A stretch of DNA of 64,000 nucleotides from Ignavibacteriales bacterium (GTDB lineage: Bacteria > Bacteroidota > Ignavibacteria > Ignavibacteriales > Melioribacteraceae). Positions 19,043-26,367 of the stretch are shown piece after piece. Position 1 is the stretch's first letter. Every line of letters begins with the position of its first letter. The stretch is from contig JACOUS010000027.1 in NCBI GenBank assembly GCA_016177735.1, forward strand, positions 1 to 64,000, given 5' to 3'. Below the pieces are notes generated by a model that made no database searches, had not been told where the DNA came from, and saw nothing but the letters and a program-made list of their open reading frames with translations. The translations under genes were made by a program, and so were the position numbers.

Positions 19043-19309
19043 CTATAATTCTAAGTTTTCGCTTCTATCTTTTTCCAATTCCCATTTCAAAGGATTTTGC
19101 TCTATGTATTTTTTGATGTTGTACAATTCTTTTTTATTTCTGATGATCCTATCATAAAAACGTGATTGCCCTGAAAAAGAAGAATAGCCATTTTCGTTTG
19201 CCCAGCGTTTAACGGCGGCTTTGTATTTCCCAATTATGTCACCAAGCGGTCGTAGAGACGCGATATATCGCGTCTCTACATTTTTAAAATCATTCCACCA
19301 GTTACAATT
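19043..19309 (-). pseudogene. C-terminal remnant of a RAYT-like (Y1) transposase
   Basis: Reading the minus strand gives an open segment of about 88 codons with the pieces NWWNDFKNVETRYIASLRP, LGDIIGKYKAAVKRWANENG, SGQSRFYDRIIRNK and YIEQNPLKWELEKD, then a stop at 19043. This matches the C-terminus of IS200-related REP-associated tyrosine transposases. The N-terminal catalytic HUH domain and the active Tyr region are missing; the aldo/keto reductase gene begins where it should be. A 28-bp palindrome lies within it in frame. Confidence 0.75.
19252..19279. repeat. 28-bp perfect palindrome inside the transposase remnant
   Basis: Each arm is GTAGAGACGCGATA followed by its exact complement, with no loop. 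It is translated in frame as VETRYIASL. It resembles REP-type palindromes that RAYT enzymes act on, here placed inside the coding remnant itself. Confidence 0.85.
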
Positions 19310-20281
19310 TCACCACGCATATGCTTCCGGCGCTTGATTACCGGGACCGGGCCAAATCTCATCGAGTCTTTTTAAAATTTCTTCGCTCAATTTTAATTCG
19401 AGTGCATTTACATTTTCTTCGAGTTGCTGCACGGTTCGCGGACCGATAATCGGCGCCGTAACAGCCGGGTTGCTTAAAACCCATGCAAGTGCAACGTCAG
19501 CCGGTTTCTGATTTATCTCTTTGCAAAAATTTTCATACGCATCAATCTGCGGTTTTAACTTCTCGATTGATTTAACCAATTGTTCGCGTGTTCTTCTTCC
19601 CTCTTTTGCCTTTTCAAGTATGCCGCACAAAATTCCTCCGCCAAGCGGACTCCACGGTATCAATCCGATTCCAAAATTTTTACATGCCGGTATTACCTCC
19701 AATTCTATTTGCCTGTTACGTAAACTATAAATGCTCTGCTCGGAAACAATTCCTAAAAAATTTCTTTCCTTTGCTTTGTAATAAGCTTCGGCAATATTCC
19801 ACGCGGCAAAGTTGCTGCTGCCCGCATAAATAATTTTCCCTTCGCGCACCAACTGTTCCAATGCCTGATAAATTTCTTCCCACGGTGTATCGCGGTCTAT
19901 GTGATGCATCTGATACAAATCGATATGGTCGGTCTGCAAACGTTTCAAACTATCCTCGCACGCTTTCTTAATATGATATGCGGAAAGTTTTGATTCGTTC
20001 GATGCGTCTCCCATTTTACCATAAACTTTTGTTGCAAGAACTATTTTATCGCGGCGCGATTTATCTTCTGCAAGCCATCGCCCTATAATTTGTTCGGTTG
20101 CTCCAACACCTTTATCCCACCCGTAAACATTTGCAGTATCAAAAAAATTAATTCCGAGTTCGAGTGCACGGTTCATAATTTTGCCGCTCTCTTCCTCGCT
20201 TGTGTAGGGACCGAAATTCATTGTGCCGAGACAAAGCCGGCTTACTTTAAGTCCCGTTCTGCCGAGAAATGTGTATTCCAT
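19310..20281 (-). CDS. Aldo/keto reductase
   Basis: 323 residues, a complete TIM-barrel NAD(P)H-dependent oxidoreductase. The catalytic tetrad is visible: Asp and Tyr in FFDTANVYGWDKG, Lys in VLATKVYG and His in YQMHHID. The C-terminal cofactor region (APIIGPRTVQQLEENV) is intact. The closest type is the YhdN/Tas-like general AKR family. The substrate is unknown. Its stop codon lies against the RAYT remnant. Confidence 0.88.
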   Translation of the reverse strand: MEYTFLGRTGLKVSRLCLGTMNFGPYTSEEESGKIMNRALELGINFFDTANVYGWDKGVGATEQIIGRWLAEDKSRRDKIVLATKVYGKMGDASNESKLSAYHIKKACEDSLKRLQTDHIDLYQMHHIDRDTPWEEIYQALEQLVREGKIIYAGSSNFAAWNIAEAYYKAKERNFLGIVSEQSIYSLRNRQIELEVIPACKNFGIGLIPWSPLGGGILCGILEKAKEGRRTREQLVKSIEKLKPQIDAYENFCKEINQKPADVALAWVLSNPAVTAPIIGPRTVQQLEENVNALELKLSEEILKRLDEIWPGPGNQAPEAYAW

Positions 20282-20571
20282 GTTTACCCCTTTTTAAATT
20301 CATGAAAATGTATAAAAAATTTTTTAGTACCCGTACAATGAAAGTATAACAACAACTGCAAAACTTGCAGTTCAATCTTTACAAAAAAGATTACTTATAA
20401 ATCATACGTAAAATGGTAAATGGAACTAACTGATGTTACCTCTAAAAATTACATTTCACATTTTCCATCTTCCATTTAACATTCCCTTAATAATTTTTCC
20501 ACAATAGGATAATTAGTACAAAGTTTAACACCGGCGTATTTTGACACAGAATAAATTACAAGGATAAAATA

Positions 20572-20914
20572 ATGCCAAGCATAAATTACGACATTGCGCT
20601 TTATCGTTCCCCTTATTACGAAAATCTTATCGAAGAACTTCACAGAATCAGCTCGCAGAAAAGAAACATCTACAAAAAAAAATAAAACGGAAGCTGACTA
20701 CCGCACAAAATTAAGTTTCGAAGAAAGAGGAATCCTCTCCCATCTTTCCGAATGCGAGAACAAAATTCTTTTTGAAATTCTAACACACAAAGATTGGTTC
20801 GCTCAAAATGATCTGTTCATCAACACGTTGAAACAGAAACTCGGCATCAAACAAAATACTAATGAGAAAAACGATAAAGAAGAACTAAGCCATTTTAGTG
20901 TTAACATGTTTTAA
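20572..20914 (+). pseudogene. Small hypothetical gene with a frame break at an A9 run
   Basis: A good start (AAGGATAAAATA then ATG at 20572) opens MPSINYDIALYRSPYYENLI and stops after 37 codons, at a TAA directly after nine A residues (20674-20682). The next frame continues without a break as NKTEADYRTKLSFEERGILS to a stop at 20914. With eight A residues the two parts would join into one protein of about 114 residues. It could be a pseudogene, a sequencing indel, or a gene expressed through slippage. The family is not recognised. Confidence 0.55.
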
Positions 20915-20988
20915 AAAGCAACGATGATTTTTTAAACAAGCAGAACAAAACAACAACTTGCTCACAGATTATAATTTTTTTCAGTAGC

Positions 20989-21289
20989 AACACACCCCTT
21001 TCGTTCCTCTCTGTTAGAGGGGAAACTCCTTCGCTTTTTTTTATAATTGAATTTGCTAAACAACAACTAAGTTTTTTTACAAATTATTTTCCCGTACAAA
21101 ATTTAATAACAAGGCTATTTCCCCTCTCGAGAGGGGAAATAGCCACGCTATCAAAAAATATTTAGTAAAAAAGTTGCATATGGACTTGCTCTGCTCAGCT
21201 AATTCAATCATTTAAAAAATAAAAGCGAAAGAGCTTTCCTCTACAGAGTTGAACGTTCCAAGGAATGCCTTCGGCAGAAGGGGTGTGTT
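20989..21289. repeat. Palindromic composite element, about 300 bp
   Basis: The ends are perfect 12-bp inverted repeats, AACACACCCCTT (20989-21000) and AAGGGGTGTGTT (21278-21289). Further inward the arms keep matching in blocks (TCTGT-AGAGG and TTCGCTTTT on both arms). The right arm carries an extra hairpin segment, TGCCTTCGGCAGA. No ORF is present. It fills most of the gap between 20914 and the tRNA, and a MITE-like or REP-like origin is likely. Confidence 0.55.
21113..21144. repeat. 32-bp perfect palindrome
   Basis: Arms GGCTATTTCCCCTCTC and GAGAGGGGAAATAGCC meet with no loop, in the middle of the 300-bp palindromic element. It would form a cruciform or a very stable RNA hairpin. Confidence 0.85.
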
Positions 21290-21501
21290 ATTTACTTTAT
21301 CTTTTGTAACAAAATCTATGTGCCTATAAATAAAGTTGTTCAAACAAATGCCAAATCAAAACTCGCTTAAAATATTCTAACTATCTATTAGCTGCTTTTG
21401 TCGATTAATTTTCTGACGAACCATTTTATAATTTCCCGGCTACCAAAAATTGATTATTGATTTTATTCCGGTTCTCTCGTACTTTTTTGACGTTGTTTTT
21501 T

Positions 21502-21574
21502 GGGGTTATAGCTCAGTTGGGAGAGCGATTCGTTCGCAACGAATAGGCCGGGGGTTCGAATCCCCCTAACTCCA
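21502..21574 (+). tRNA. tRNA-Ala (anticodon CGC)
   Basis: A full cloverleaf: acceptor GGGGTTA with TAACTCC, D-stem GCTC/GAGC, anticodon stem ATTCG/CGAAT with loop TTCGCAA (anticodon CGC, reading GCG), and T-arm GGGGG-TTCGAAT-CCCCC. The third acceptor pair is G3-U70, the alanine identity element. The discriminator base is A, and CCA is not encoded (ACAC follows). Confidence 0.95.
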
Positions 21575-21607
21575 CACTAACCATCAAATTATCAACGTGG
21601 AGGATTT

Positions 21608-22027
21608 ATGCAGCAGTTCGACGACATCAACAATATTAATGTTGATTCTTCCTCAACATACAAACCACCTTCTCTCTTCCAAATGAATTTCGAAAAAATG
21701 ATTAAAGACATGAGATTTGTAGGAATGTTTTCAATTATTTACGGTGCGATTACTTGCTTAACAATTATTGGTGCTTTACTCGGTGTACCAACAATAATTG
21801 TTGGGCTGAAAATGAGAGAAGCCGCAGATCAATTTGCAATATTCAAAGCCACTAATGATGCCGCTTCGATGCGAATAGGTTTCGAACTGCAAGGACAATA
21901 TTTTAAGATCGTGAAGATTCTGCTCATCATCGGGTTAGTACTTACCGTAATATATTTTATTGCAATTATTTTACTCTTTGCATCAGGTTTCGGTGCTTTG
22001 ATGGAGATGGAGAATTACTCAAGTTAA
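21608..22027 (+). CDS. Small membrane protein, DUF5362-like
   Basis: 139 residues. After a polar N-terminus there are two or three membrane segments (about 42-65 and 100-128) around a short polar loop (KMREAADQFAIFKATND). The shape and motifs resemble the DUF5362 family of small membrane proteins of unknown function; that assignment is from memory of the family. It starts 34 bp after the tRNA and is followed 16 bp later by the cation transporter gene, so the two may be cotranscribed. Confidence 0.65.
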   Translation: MQQFDDINNINVDSSSTYKPPSLFQMNFEKMIKDMRFVGMFSIIYGAITCLTIIGALLGVPTIIVGLKMREAADQFAIFKATNDAASMRIGFELQGQYFKIVKILLIIGLVLTVIYFIAIILLFASGFGALMEMENYSS

Positions 22028-22042
22028 CAAGAAAGATCTGTT

Positions 22043-22711
22043 ATGATTGCCGATATTACTTTGGATAAATCAAAAACCACTTTATTTAAGTGGGCGCTTA
22101 TTCTTGCCTACGTTACAATTTTCTATAATCTGCTCGAAGGAGTTGTCTCGGTATTCTTCGGTTTGGAAGATGAAACATTGTCGCTCTTCGGCTTTGGTGT
22201 CGATTCATTTGTAGAAGTTATTTCCGGAATCGGAATCTGGCACATGCTGAAAACAATAAACGAAAAAGGAGAAGACGACAGAGACCAATTTGAAAAGACC
22301 GCACTGAAAATTACCGGAAGCGCATTCTACTTTTTAGTTGCCGGACTTGCAGCAACTTCTGTTTACAACATTGCAACCGGGCACAAACCCGAAACAACTT
22401 TTTGGGGAGTCGTAATTTCCCTCATCTCGATAATTACAATGTCCGTTCTGATCAATTACAAACTGCAAGTTGGAAGAGCGCTCAATTCAAAAGCATTAAT
22501 TGCAGATGCAAACTGCACAAAGACCTGTCTCTACTTATCAATTGCACTGCTTGCCGCAAGCATTGGTTATGAAATTACAGGCATCGGCGGAATTGATTCT
22601 GCCGGTGCACTTGCAATTGCATGGTTTTCATTCAAAGAAGGAAAAGAAGCTTTTGAAAAAGCAAAGAGTGGAAAACATTGCGGATGTGAAGACGATGACT
22701 GCCATTCTTAA
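22043..22711 (+). CDS. Cation-efflux (CDF-like) membrane transporter
   Basis: 222 residues with about six membrane segments. CDF-type metal-site motifs are recognisable in modified form: FGVDSFVEVISG in the second segment, and IADANCTKTC where the fifth segment normally has HxxxD. The C-terminus is short and Cys/His rich (KHCGCEDDDCHS) instead of the usual cytoplasmic domain, suggesting metal binding. Probable export of divalent or thiophilic metal ions, with specificity unknown. Confidence 0.75.
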   Translation: MIADITLDKSKTTLFKWALILAYVTIFYNLLEGVVSVFFGLEDETLSLFGFGVDSFVEVISGIGIWHMLKTINEKGEDDRDQFEKTALKITGSAFYFLVAGLAATSVYNIATGHKPETTFWGVVISLISIITMSVLINYKLQVGRALNSKALIADANCTKTCLYLSIALLAASIGYEITGIGGIDSAGALAIAWFSFKEGKEAFEKAKSGKHCGCEDDDCHS

Positions 22712-22807
22712 AATCTGCCGGAACTTTGTTTAGCGGAGAACAAAATTTTATTTTTCGATGACCTTCGAACGGCTTACAGAAGAAAATTTATACACACTAT
22801 TTATAAT

Positions 22808-22840
22808 GACGGCGCTGTTAATTATAAATACAGCGCCGTC
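22808..22840. terminator. Bidirectional terminator hairpin
   Basis: GACGGCGCTG (22808-22817) and CAGCGCCGTC (22831-22840) form a perfect 10-bp stem around an AT loop, between the convergent transporter and pyrophosphatase genes. Confidence 0.8.
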
Positions 22841-22856
22841 CAAATCATTTCACTTT

Positions 22857-25049
22857 TTATAGGATGCTGAACGCAACGGTGAGACCAGATAACACAATTG
22901 CAACCATGCTCATTAATTTGATAAGAATATTAAGGCTTGGTCCGGAAGTATCTTTAAATGGATCACCGACAGTATCTCCAATAACCGTTGCTTTATGAGC
23001 ATCCGATCCTTTACCGCCGAGATTACCTTCTTCAATATATTTTTTGGCATTATCCCACGCACCGCCGGCATTAGCCATAAATATTGCGAGTACAAAACCG
23101 GTTGCTAATCCGCCAACAAGCAGTCCGGCAACACCGGCAACACCAAGTACAAGCCCCATTACCAGCGGAATCAAGATAGCCAGCAAAGAAGGAAGTATCA
23201 TTTCTCTCTGTGCACCTTTGGTAGAAATTTCAACACACTTTGCATAATCGGGCTCAGCTTTTCCTTCGAGTATTCCTTTAATCTCTCTAAATTGTCTTCT
23301 AACTTCATCAACCATTTTAGATGCAGCCCTACCGACTGCATTCATTGTCAAACCGCAAAATATAAACGCCATCATTGAACCGATAAACATTCCTACTAAA
23401 ACTTTCGGGTTCATTAAGTTGACTTCATAATATTTCATAATATCCATCAATGTCGCTTTCTGAGTAGCAACAATAACGCCATTGCCCAAATCAATAACTT
23501 CAGTTCCAATTCTTGCCAAACCAATTTTAATTTCTTCGATATATGAAGCAAGCAAAGCAAGAGCTGTAAGAGCAGCCGAACCGATTGCAAATCCTTTTCC
23601 GGTTGCCGCTGTAGTATTTCCCAATGAATCGAGTGCATCTGTGCGTTTGCGTATTTCCTTTCCGAGACCGCTCATTTCAGCGTTGCCGCCGGCGTTATCT
23701 GCAATTGGACCGTAAGCATCAGTTGCCAGTGTTATTCCCAAAGTAGAAAGCATACCGACCGCCGCAATACCAATTCCGTAAAGACCCATGTTGATGTTTG
23801 CCAAATCAAACTCTGCCGCAAATAAGAAAGCAAATACAATTCCGATTGTTGTTGCCAACACGGGAATTGCCGTGGAAATCATACCCAAACCAAGTCCCGA
23901 AATAATTACGGTAGCCGGACCGGTTAGAGCATTTTGAGCAACGTTCTGAGTTGGTTTGTATGATTGCGATGTATAATACTCAGTTGATTTACCGATAATA
24001 ATTCCGGTGATCAAGCCGGTAACAATTGCACCCCAAATTCCCCAAGTGTTATCGAACCCTAGCAAGTAAATGATCACATAAGAAAAAATAATTATTAACA
24101 CGGAACTAAAATTTATTCCCCGTGAAAGAGATGCAAGAAGATCTTTTTGAGTTGCATCCTCTTTTGTTTTTACTACAAATATTCCAACGATCGAAAGAAC
24201 AATACCTACTGCGGCAATTAACATTGGAGCAATTACAGCTTTAAATTGCAGAGCACCGTCGTCCATAAAAGCGGCAGCACCAAGAGCAGCAGTAGCCAAA
24301 ATAGAACCGCAGTAAGATTCATATAAGTCGGCGCCCATGCCGGCAACATCTCCAACATTATCACCAACGTTATCTGCAATTGTAGCCGGGTTACGCGGAT
24401 CGTCTTCAGGAATTCCGGCTTCAACTTTACCAACAAGATCGGCGCCAACATCTGCGGCTTTGGTAAATATTCCGCCGCCTACTCTTGCAAATAATGCTTG
24501 GGTTGATGCACCCATGCCGAAAGTTAACATTGTTGTTGTTATTACAACCAAGTTATGTGTACTTGAAGCCGCCGGGTAAACAGAATTTAGAATAATAAAC
24601 CACAACGAGATATCGAGAAGACCTAATCCAACTACAACCAAACCCATAACTGCACCGCTTCTGAATGCCACTTTTAATCCTTTGTTCAAAGATTCTCTTG
24701 CGGCATTTGCTGTTCTTGCAGATGCGTATGTTGCAGTTTTCATTCCAAAGAAACCTGAAAGACCCGAAAAGAACCCGCCGGTTATAAATGCAAACGGCAC
24801 CCACGGATTTTGTACTTTCAATCCGTAAGCAAGGAAAGAAAAAATGAGAGTAATTAGAAGGAAGAAACCACCAACAATTTTATATTGTTGTTTTAGATAT
24901 GCCATCGCACCGTTTCTTACATGTGATGCAATGCTTGCCATCTTTTCCGTACCTTCGCTCTCTTTCATCATTTGTTTGAAAAATATCCATGCAAACAATA
25001 AAGCAAGCAGCGAAGATACCGGAACAAGCCAGAATAAACCACTTACCAT
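22857..25049 (-). CDS. hppA: Membrane ion-translocating pyrophosphatase, K+-dependent type
   Basis: 730 residues with about 16 membrane segments. The substrate-binding core [32 protein letters not shown] and the C-terminal [18 protein letters not shown] are complete. It hydrolyses pyrophosphate and pumps H+ or Na+ outward. In [20 protein letters not shown] the Ala after GNTTA marks the K+-dependent class (K+-independent enzymes have Lys there), and many of that class pump Na+. It is monocistronic, with a long upstream gap. Confidence 0.95.
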   Translation of the reverse strand: MVSGLFWLVPVSSLLALLFAWIFFKQMMKESEGTEKMASIASHVRNGAMAYLKQQYKIVGGFFLLITLIFSFLAYGLKVQNPWVPFAFITGGFFSGLSGFFGMKTATYASARTANAARESLNKGLKVAFRSGAVMGLVVVGLGLLDISLWFIILNSVYPAASSTHNLVVITTTMLTFGMGASTQALFARVGGGIFTKAADVGADLVGKVEAGIPEDDPRNPATIADNVGDNVGDVAGMGADLYESYCGSILATAALGAAAFMDDGALQFKAVIAPMLIAAVGIVLSIVGIFVVKTKEDATQKDLLASLSRGINFSSVLIIIFSYVIIYLLGFDNTWGIWGAIVTGLITGIIIGKSTEYYTSQSYKPTQNVAQNALTGPATVIISGLGLGMISTAIPVLATTIGIVFAFLFAAEFDLANINMGLYGIGIAAVGMLSTLGITLATDAYGPIADNAGGNAEMSGLGKEIRKRTDALDSLGNTTAATGKGFAIGSAALTALALLASYIEEIKIGLARIGTEVIDLGNGVIVATQKATLMDIMKYYEVNLMNPKVLVGMFIGSMMAFIFCGLTMNAVGRAASKMVDEVRRQFREIKGILEGKAEPDYAKCVEISTKGAQREMILPSLLAILIPLVMGLVLGVAGVAGLLVGGLATGFVLAIFMANAGGAWDNAKKYIEEGNLGGKGSDAHKATVIGDTVGDPFKDTSGPSLNILIKLMSMVAIVLSGLTVAFSIL

Positions 25050-25435
25050 GTTATCTCCGTATTCAGTTAATGTAATGAATTAATTATGTCTATATCTTAT
25101 TCTATTTTATTTTCTCTTGCAACAAAAATTTTCACTACAGTACTAAATGGACTGCAAAGTTATAAAATAAAGAGAAAATTATCTTGTTAAATAATTAGGT
25201 TCTATAAATTTGTTAAGTAAATGTTGGGTGTGAACAAAATAAAAAGCCGGAGCCAAACTATTATTTTGTCCCCGGTGAATTATTAAGAGGAGTAAAATTT
25301 AGAAACTTCTGAAAAATAAATTAAGCTATAGCAGCCGCAGTCTTCAGACTGAGAAAAGTTTTTTGGAAACACAATCTAGTTCGCCGCGGCGAATTGCGAC
25401 TATCGGCTTCGTAATCAAATTTTCAGAAGTCTTAC
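25050..25435. other. 386-bp gap with a short palindrome
   Basis: There is no convincing ORF. It contains the perfect 14-bp palindrome TTCGCCGCGGCGAA at 25380-25393, which recurs just after cas1 at 31975-31988, and a smaller hairpin (AGTCTTCAGACT). The left part should hold the pyrophosphatase promoter, but I cannot pick it out with confidence. Confidence 0.5.
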
Positions 25436-25687
25436 TTAATTAGTAGTATTATAAACTATCTTACGGATAGTATCGAATTCCAAATACGGGAATTCCTTTC
25501 TAACGGCTTCAATAGAATTACCCGCGCTCAGTTTTTGTGCTCTGTAGTCTTTGAATTTTTTCCTGATTGTGTAGTCCCTCACGGACTTTTGATCAATTAA
25601 TCTTTTGCTGAGCAATAGGTCGTAAACTTCATCACTAATAAGATCAGCAAGAGGATTAATTGTTTGATTTAATTTAAGTTCTCCCAC
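25436..25687 (-). CDS. Small hypothetical protein
   Basis: 83 residues with an acidic start and a basic, helical middle (RDYTIRKKFKDYRAQKL) followed by SIEAVRKEFPYLEFDTIRKIV, which looks like a helix-turn-helix. I do not recognise the family; a small DNA-binding protein is one possibility. The start at 25687 is preceded by a GGAGG-like stretch on the minus strand. Nothing links it to the CRISPR locus. Confidence 0.55.
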   Translation of the reverse strand: MGELKLNQTINPLADLISDEVYDLLLSKRLIDQKSVRDYTIRKKFKDYRAQKLSAGNSIEAVRKEFPYLEFDTIRKIVYNTTN

Positions 25688-25717
25688 GGCGTCCTCCGTT
25701 TGTTGTGATAGTTAACA

Positions 25718-25855
25718 ACTGATGTTACGCAAACGTAGATTGCTCTTTGGCACGATTGATTCCATAACAGAATTATTCAATACCCATTCCCCCTTCCGAG
25801 ATTTCAATTCCTATGAAGCCGGATTTGCCTCGGACTGCGTTTGCGTAACATGAGT
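25718..25855. mobile_element. Small MITE-like element with 18-bp inverted ends
   Basis: The left end is ACTGATGTTACGCAAACG and the right end, reverse-complemented, is ACTCATGTTACGCAAACG (17 of 18). Its length is 138 bp and it has no ORF. ACTGATGTTAC also occurs near 16044 and 20430, so end fragments of the family are scattered around. Confidence 0.65.
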
Positions 25856-25996
25856 AATTATTTTTCTCCCGGCTTTCTCCCCTTAAGCCGGAAACAAAGA
25901 ATGGAAGTTTCTGAGGTCTAATTACTTATTTCATAAAAGGTTAACAACCGCACGGATGTGCTGTTTTTTAAATGTTGGGGAAAAAATAATACCCTA

Positions 25997-26016
25997 ACCT
26001 ACATGAATATGTAGGT
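25997..26016. repeat. Short hairpin
   Basis: ACCTACAT-GAAT-ATGTAGGT, an 8-bp perfect stem in the gap before the tracrRNA region. Function unknown. Confidence 0.5.
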
Positions 26017-26174
26017 AATGATAAAGGATGAGATTTATAAAATTTGCTTGAATCTTTTTGCGGAAAGATTGAGATTGCAGTTAATTAATTCAAATGCTGA
26101 TAAAAGTAAATACAAAATGTAAAAATTATTCTGCGAGAGGGTAATGAATGAAAGAAAACATTAGTGAACATTTT

Positions 26175-26208
26175 AAAACAGCAATCCCGCTGTTAGGCGG
26201 GACTACTG
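26175..26208 (-). terminator. tracrRNA distal terminator
   Basis: On the minus strand, CAGTAGTCCCGC-CTAACA-GCGGGATTGCTG forms a stem with two mismatches, followed by TTTT. It closes the second scaffold module. Confidence 0.65.
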
Positions 26209-26249
26209 TAAATGTTTTCACAACGGAATAATCCTTATTGTGAAAGAAT

Positions 26250-26273
26250 AAAAAGCCCTACCGAAGTAGGGCT
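26250..26273 (-). terminator. tracrRNA proximal terminator
   Basis: On the minus strand, AGCCCTAC-TTCG-GTAGGGCT is a perfect 8-bp stem with a UUCG tetraloop, followed by T5. It would end a tracrRNA of about 80 nt. Confidence 0.8.
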
Positions 26274-26367
26274 AAATTTCCTACGGTATCCCTTTCGGGA
26301 ACCTTATTGTGAAAAGCTTTCATGTGAAAATAATAAATTGTTTTTCAAAACAAAAGGATAAAGAATA

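Larger units (their letters stand above)
26175..26330 (-). ncRNA. tracrRNA gene with two scaffold modules
   Basis: On the minus strand, TGAAAGC...TCACAA (26307-26322) is complementary to TTGTGA...GCTTTCA at the 5' end of the crRNA-sense repeat, with a 3x3 internal loop between the two paired blocks. This is the expected anti-repeat. It is followed by AATAAGG, a hairpin TCCC-GAAA-GGGA, and a strong terminator ending near 26250. Beyond it a second module begins with the same TTTCACAATAAGG, then ATTATTCCGTTGTGAAAAC, and ends at a second terminator (26175-26208). The transcript is divergent from cas9. The 5' end is approximate and no promoter was assigned. Confidence 0.8.

Noticed and set aside
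24553-24804. Antisense frames inside the pyrophosphatase gene
   Set aside because: The sense gene is unmistakable; these are frame shadows.
26149-26230. A second, separate CRISPR or riboswitch in the hairpins before cas9
   Set aside because: They are explained better as tracrRNA scaffold and terminator; no repeat-spacer pattern or ligand-core motif is present.
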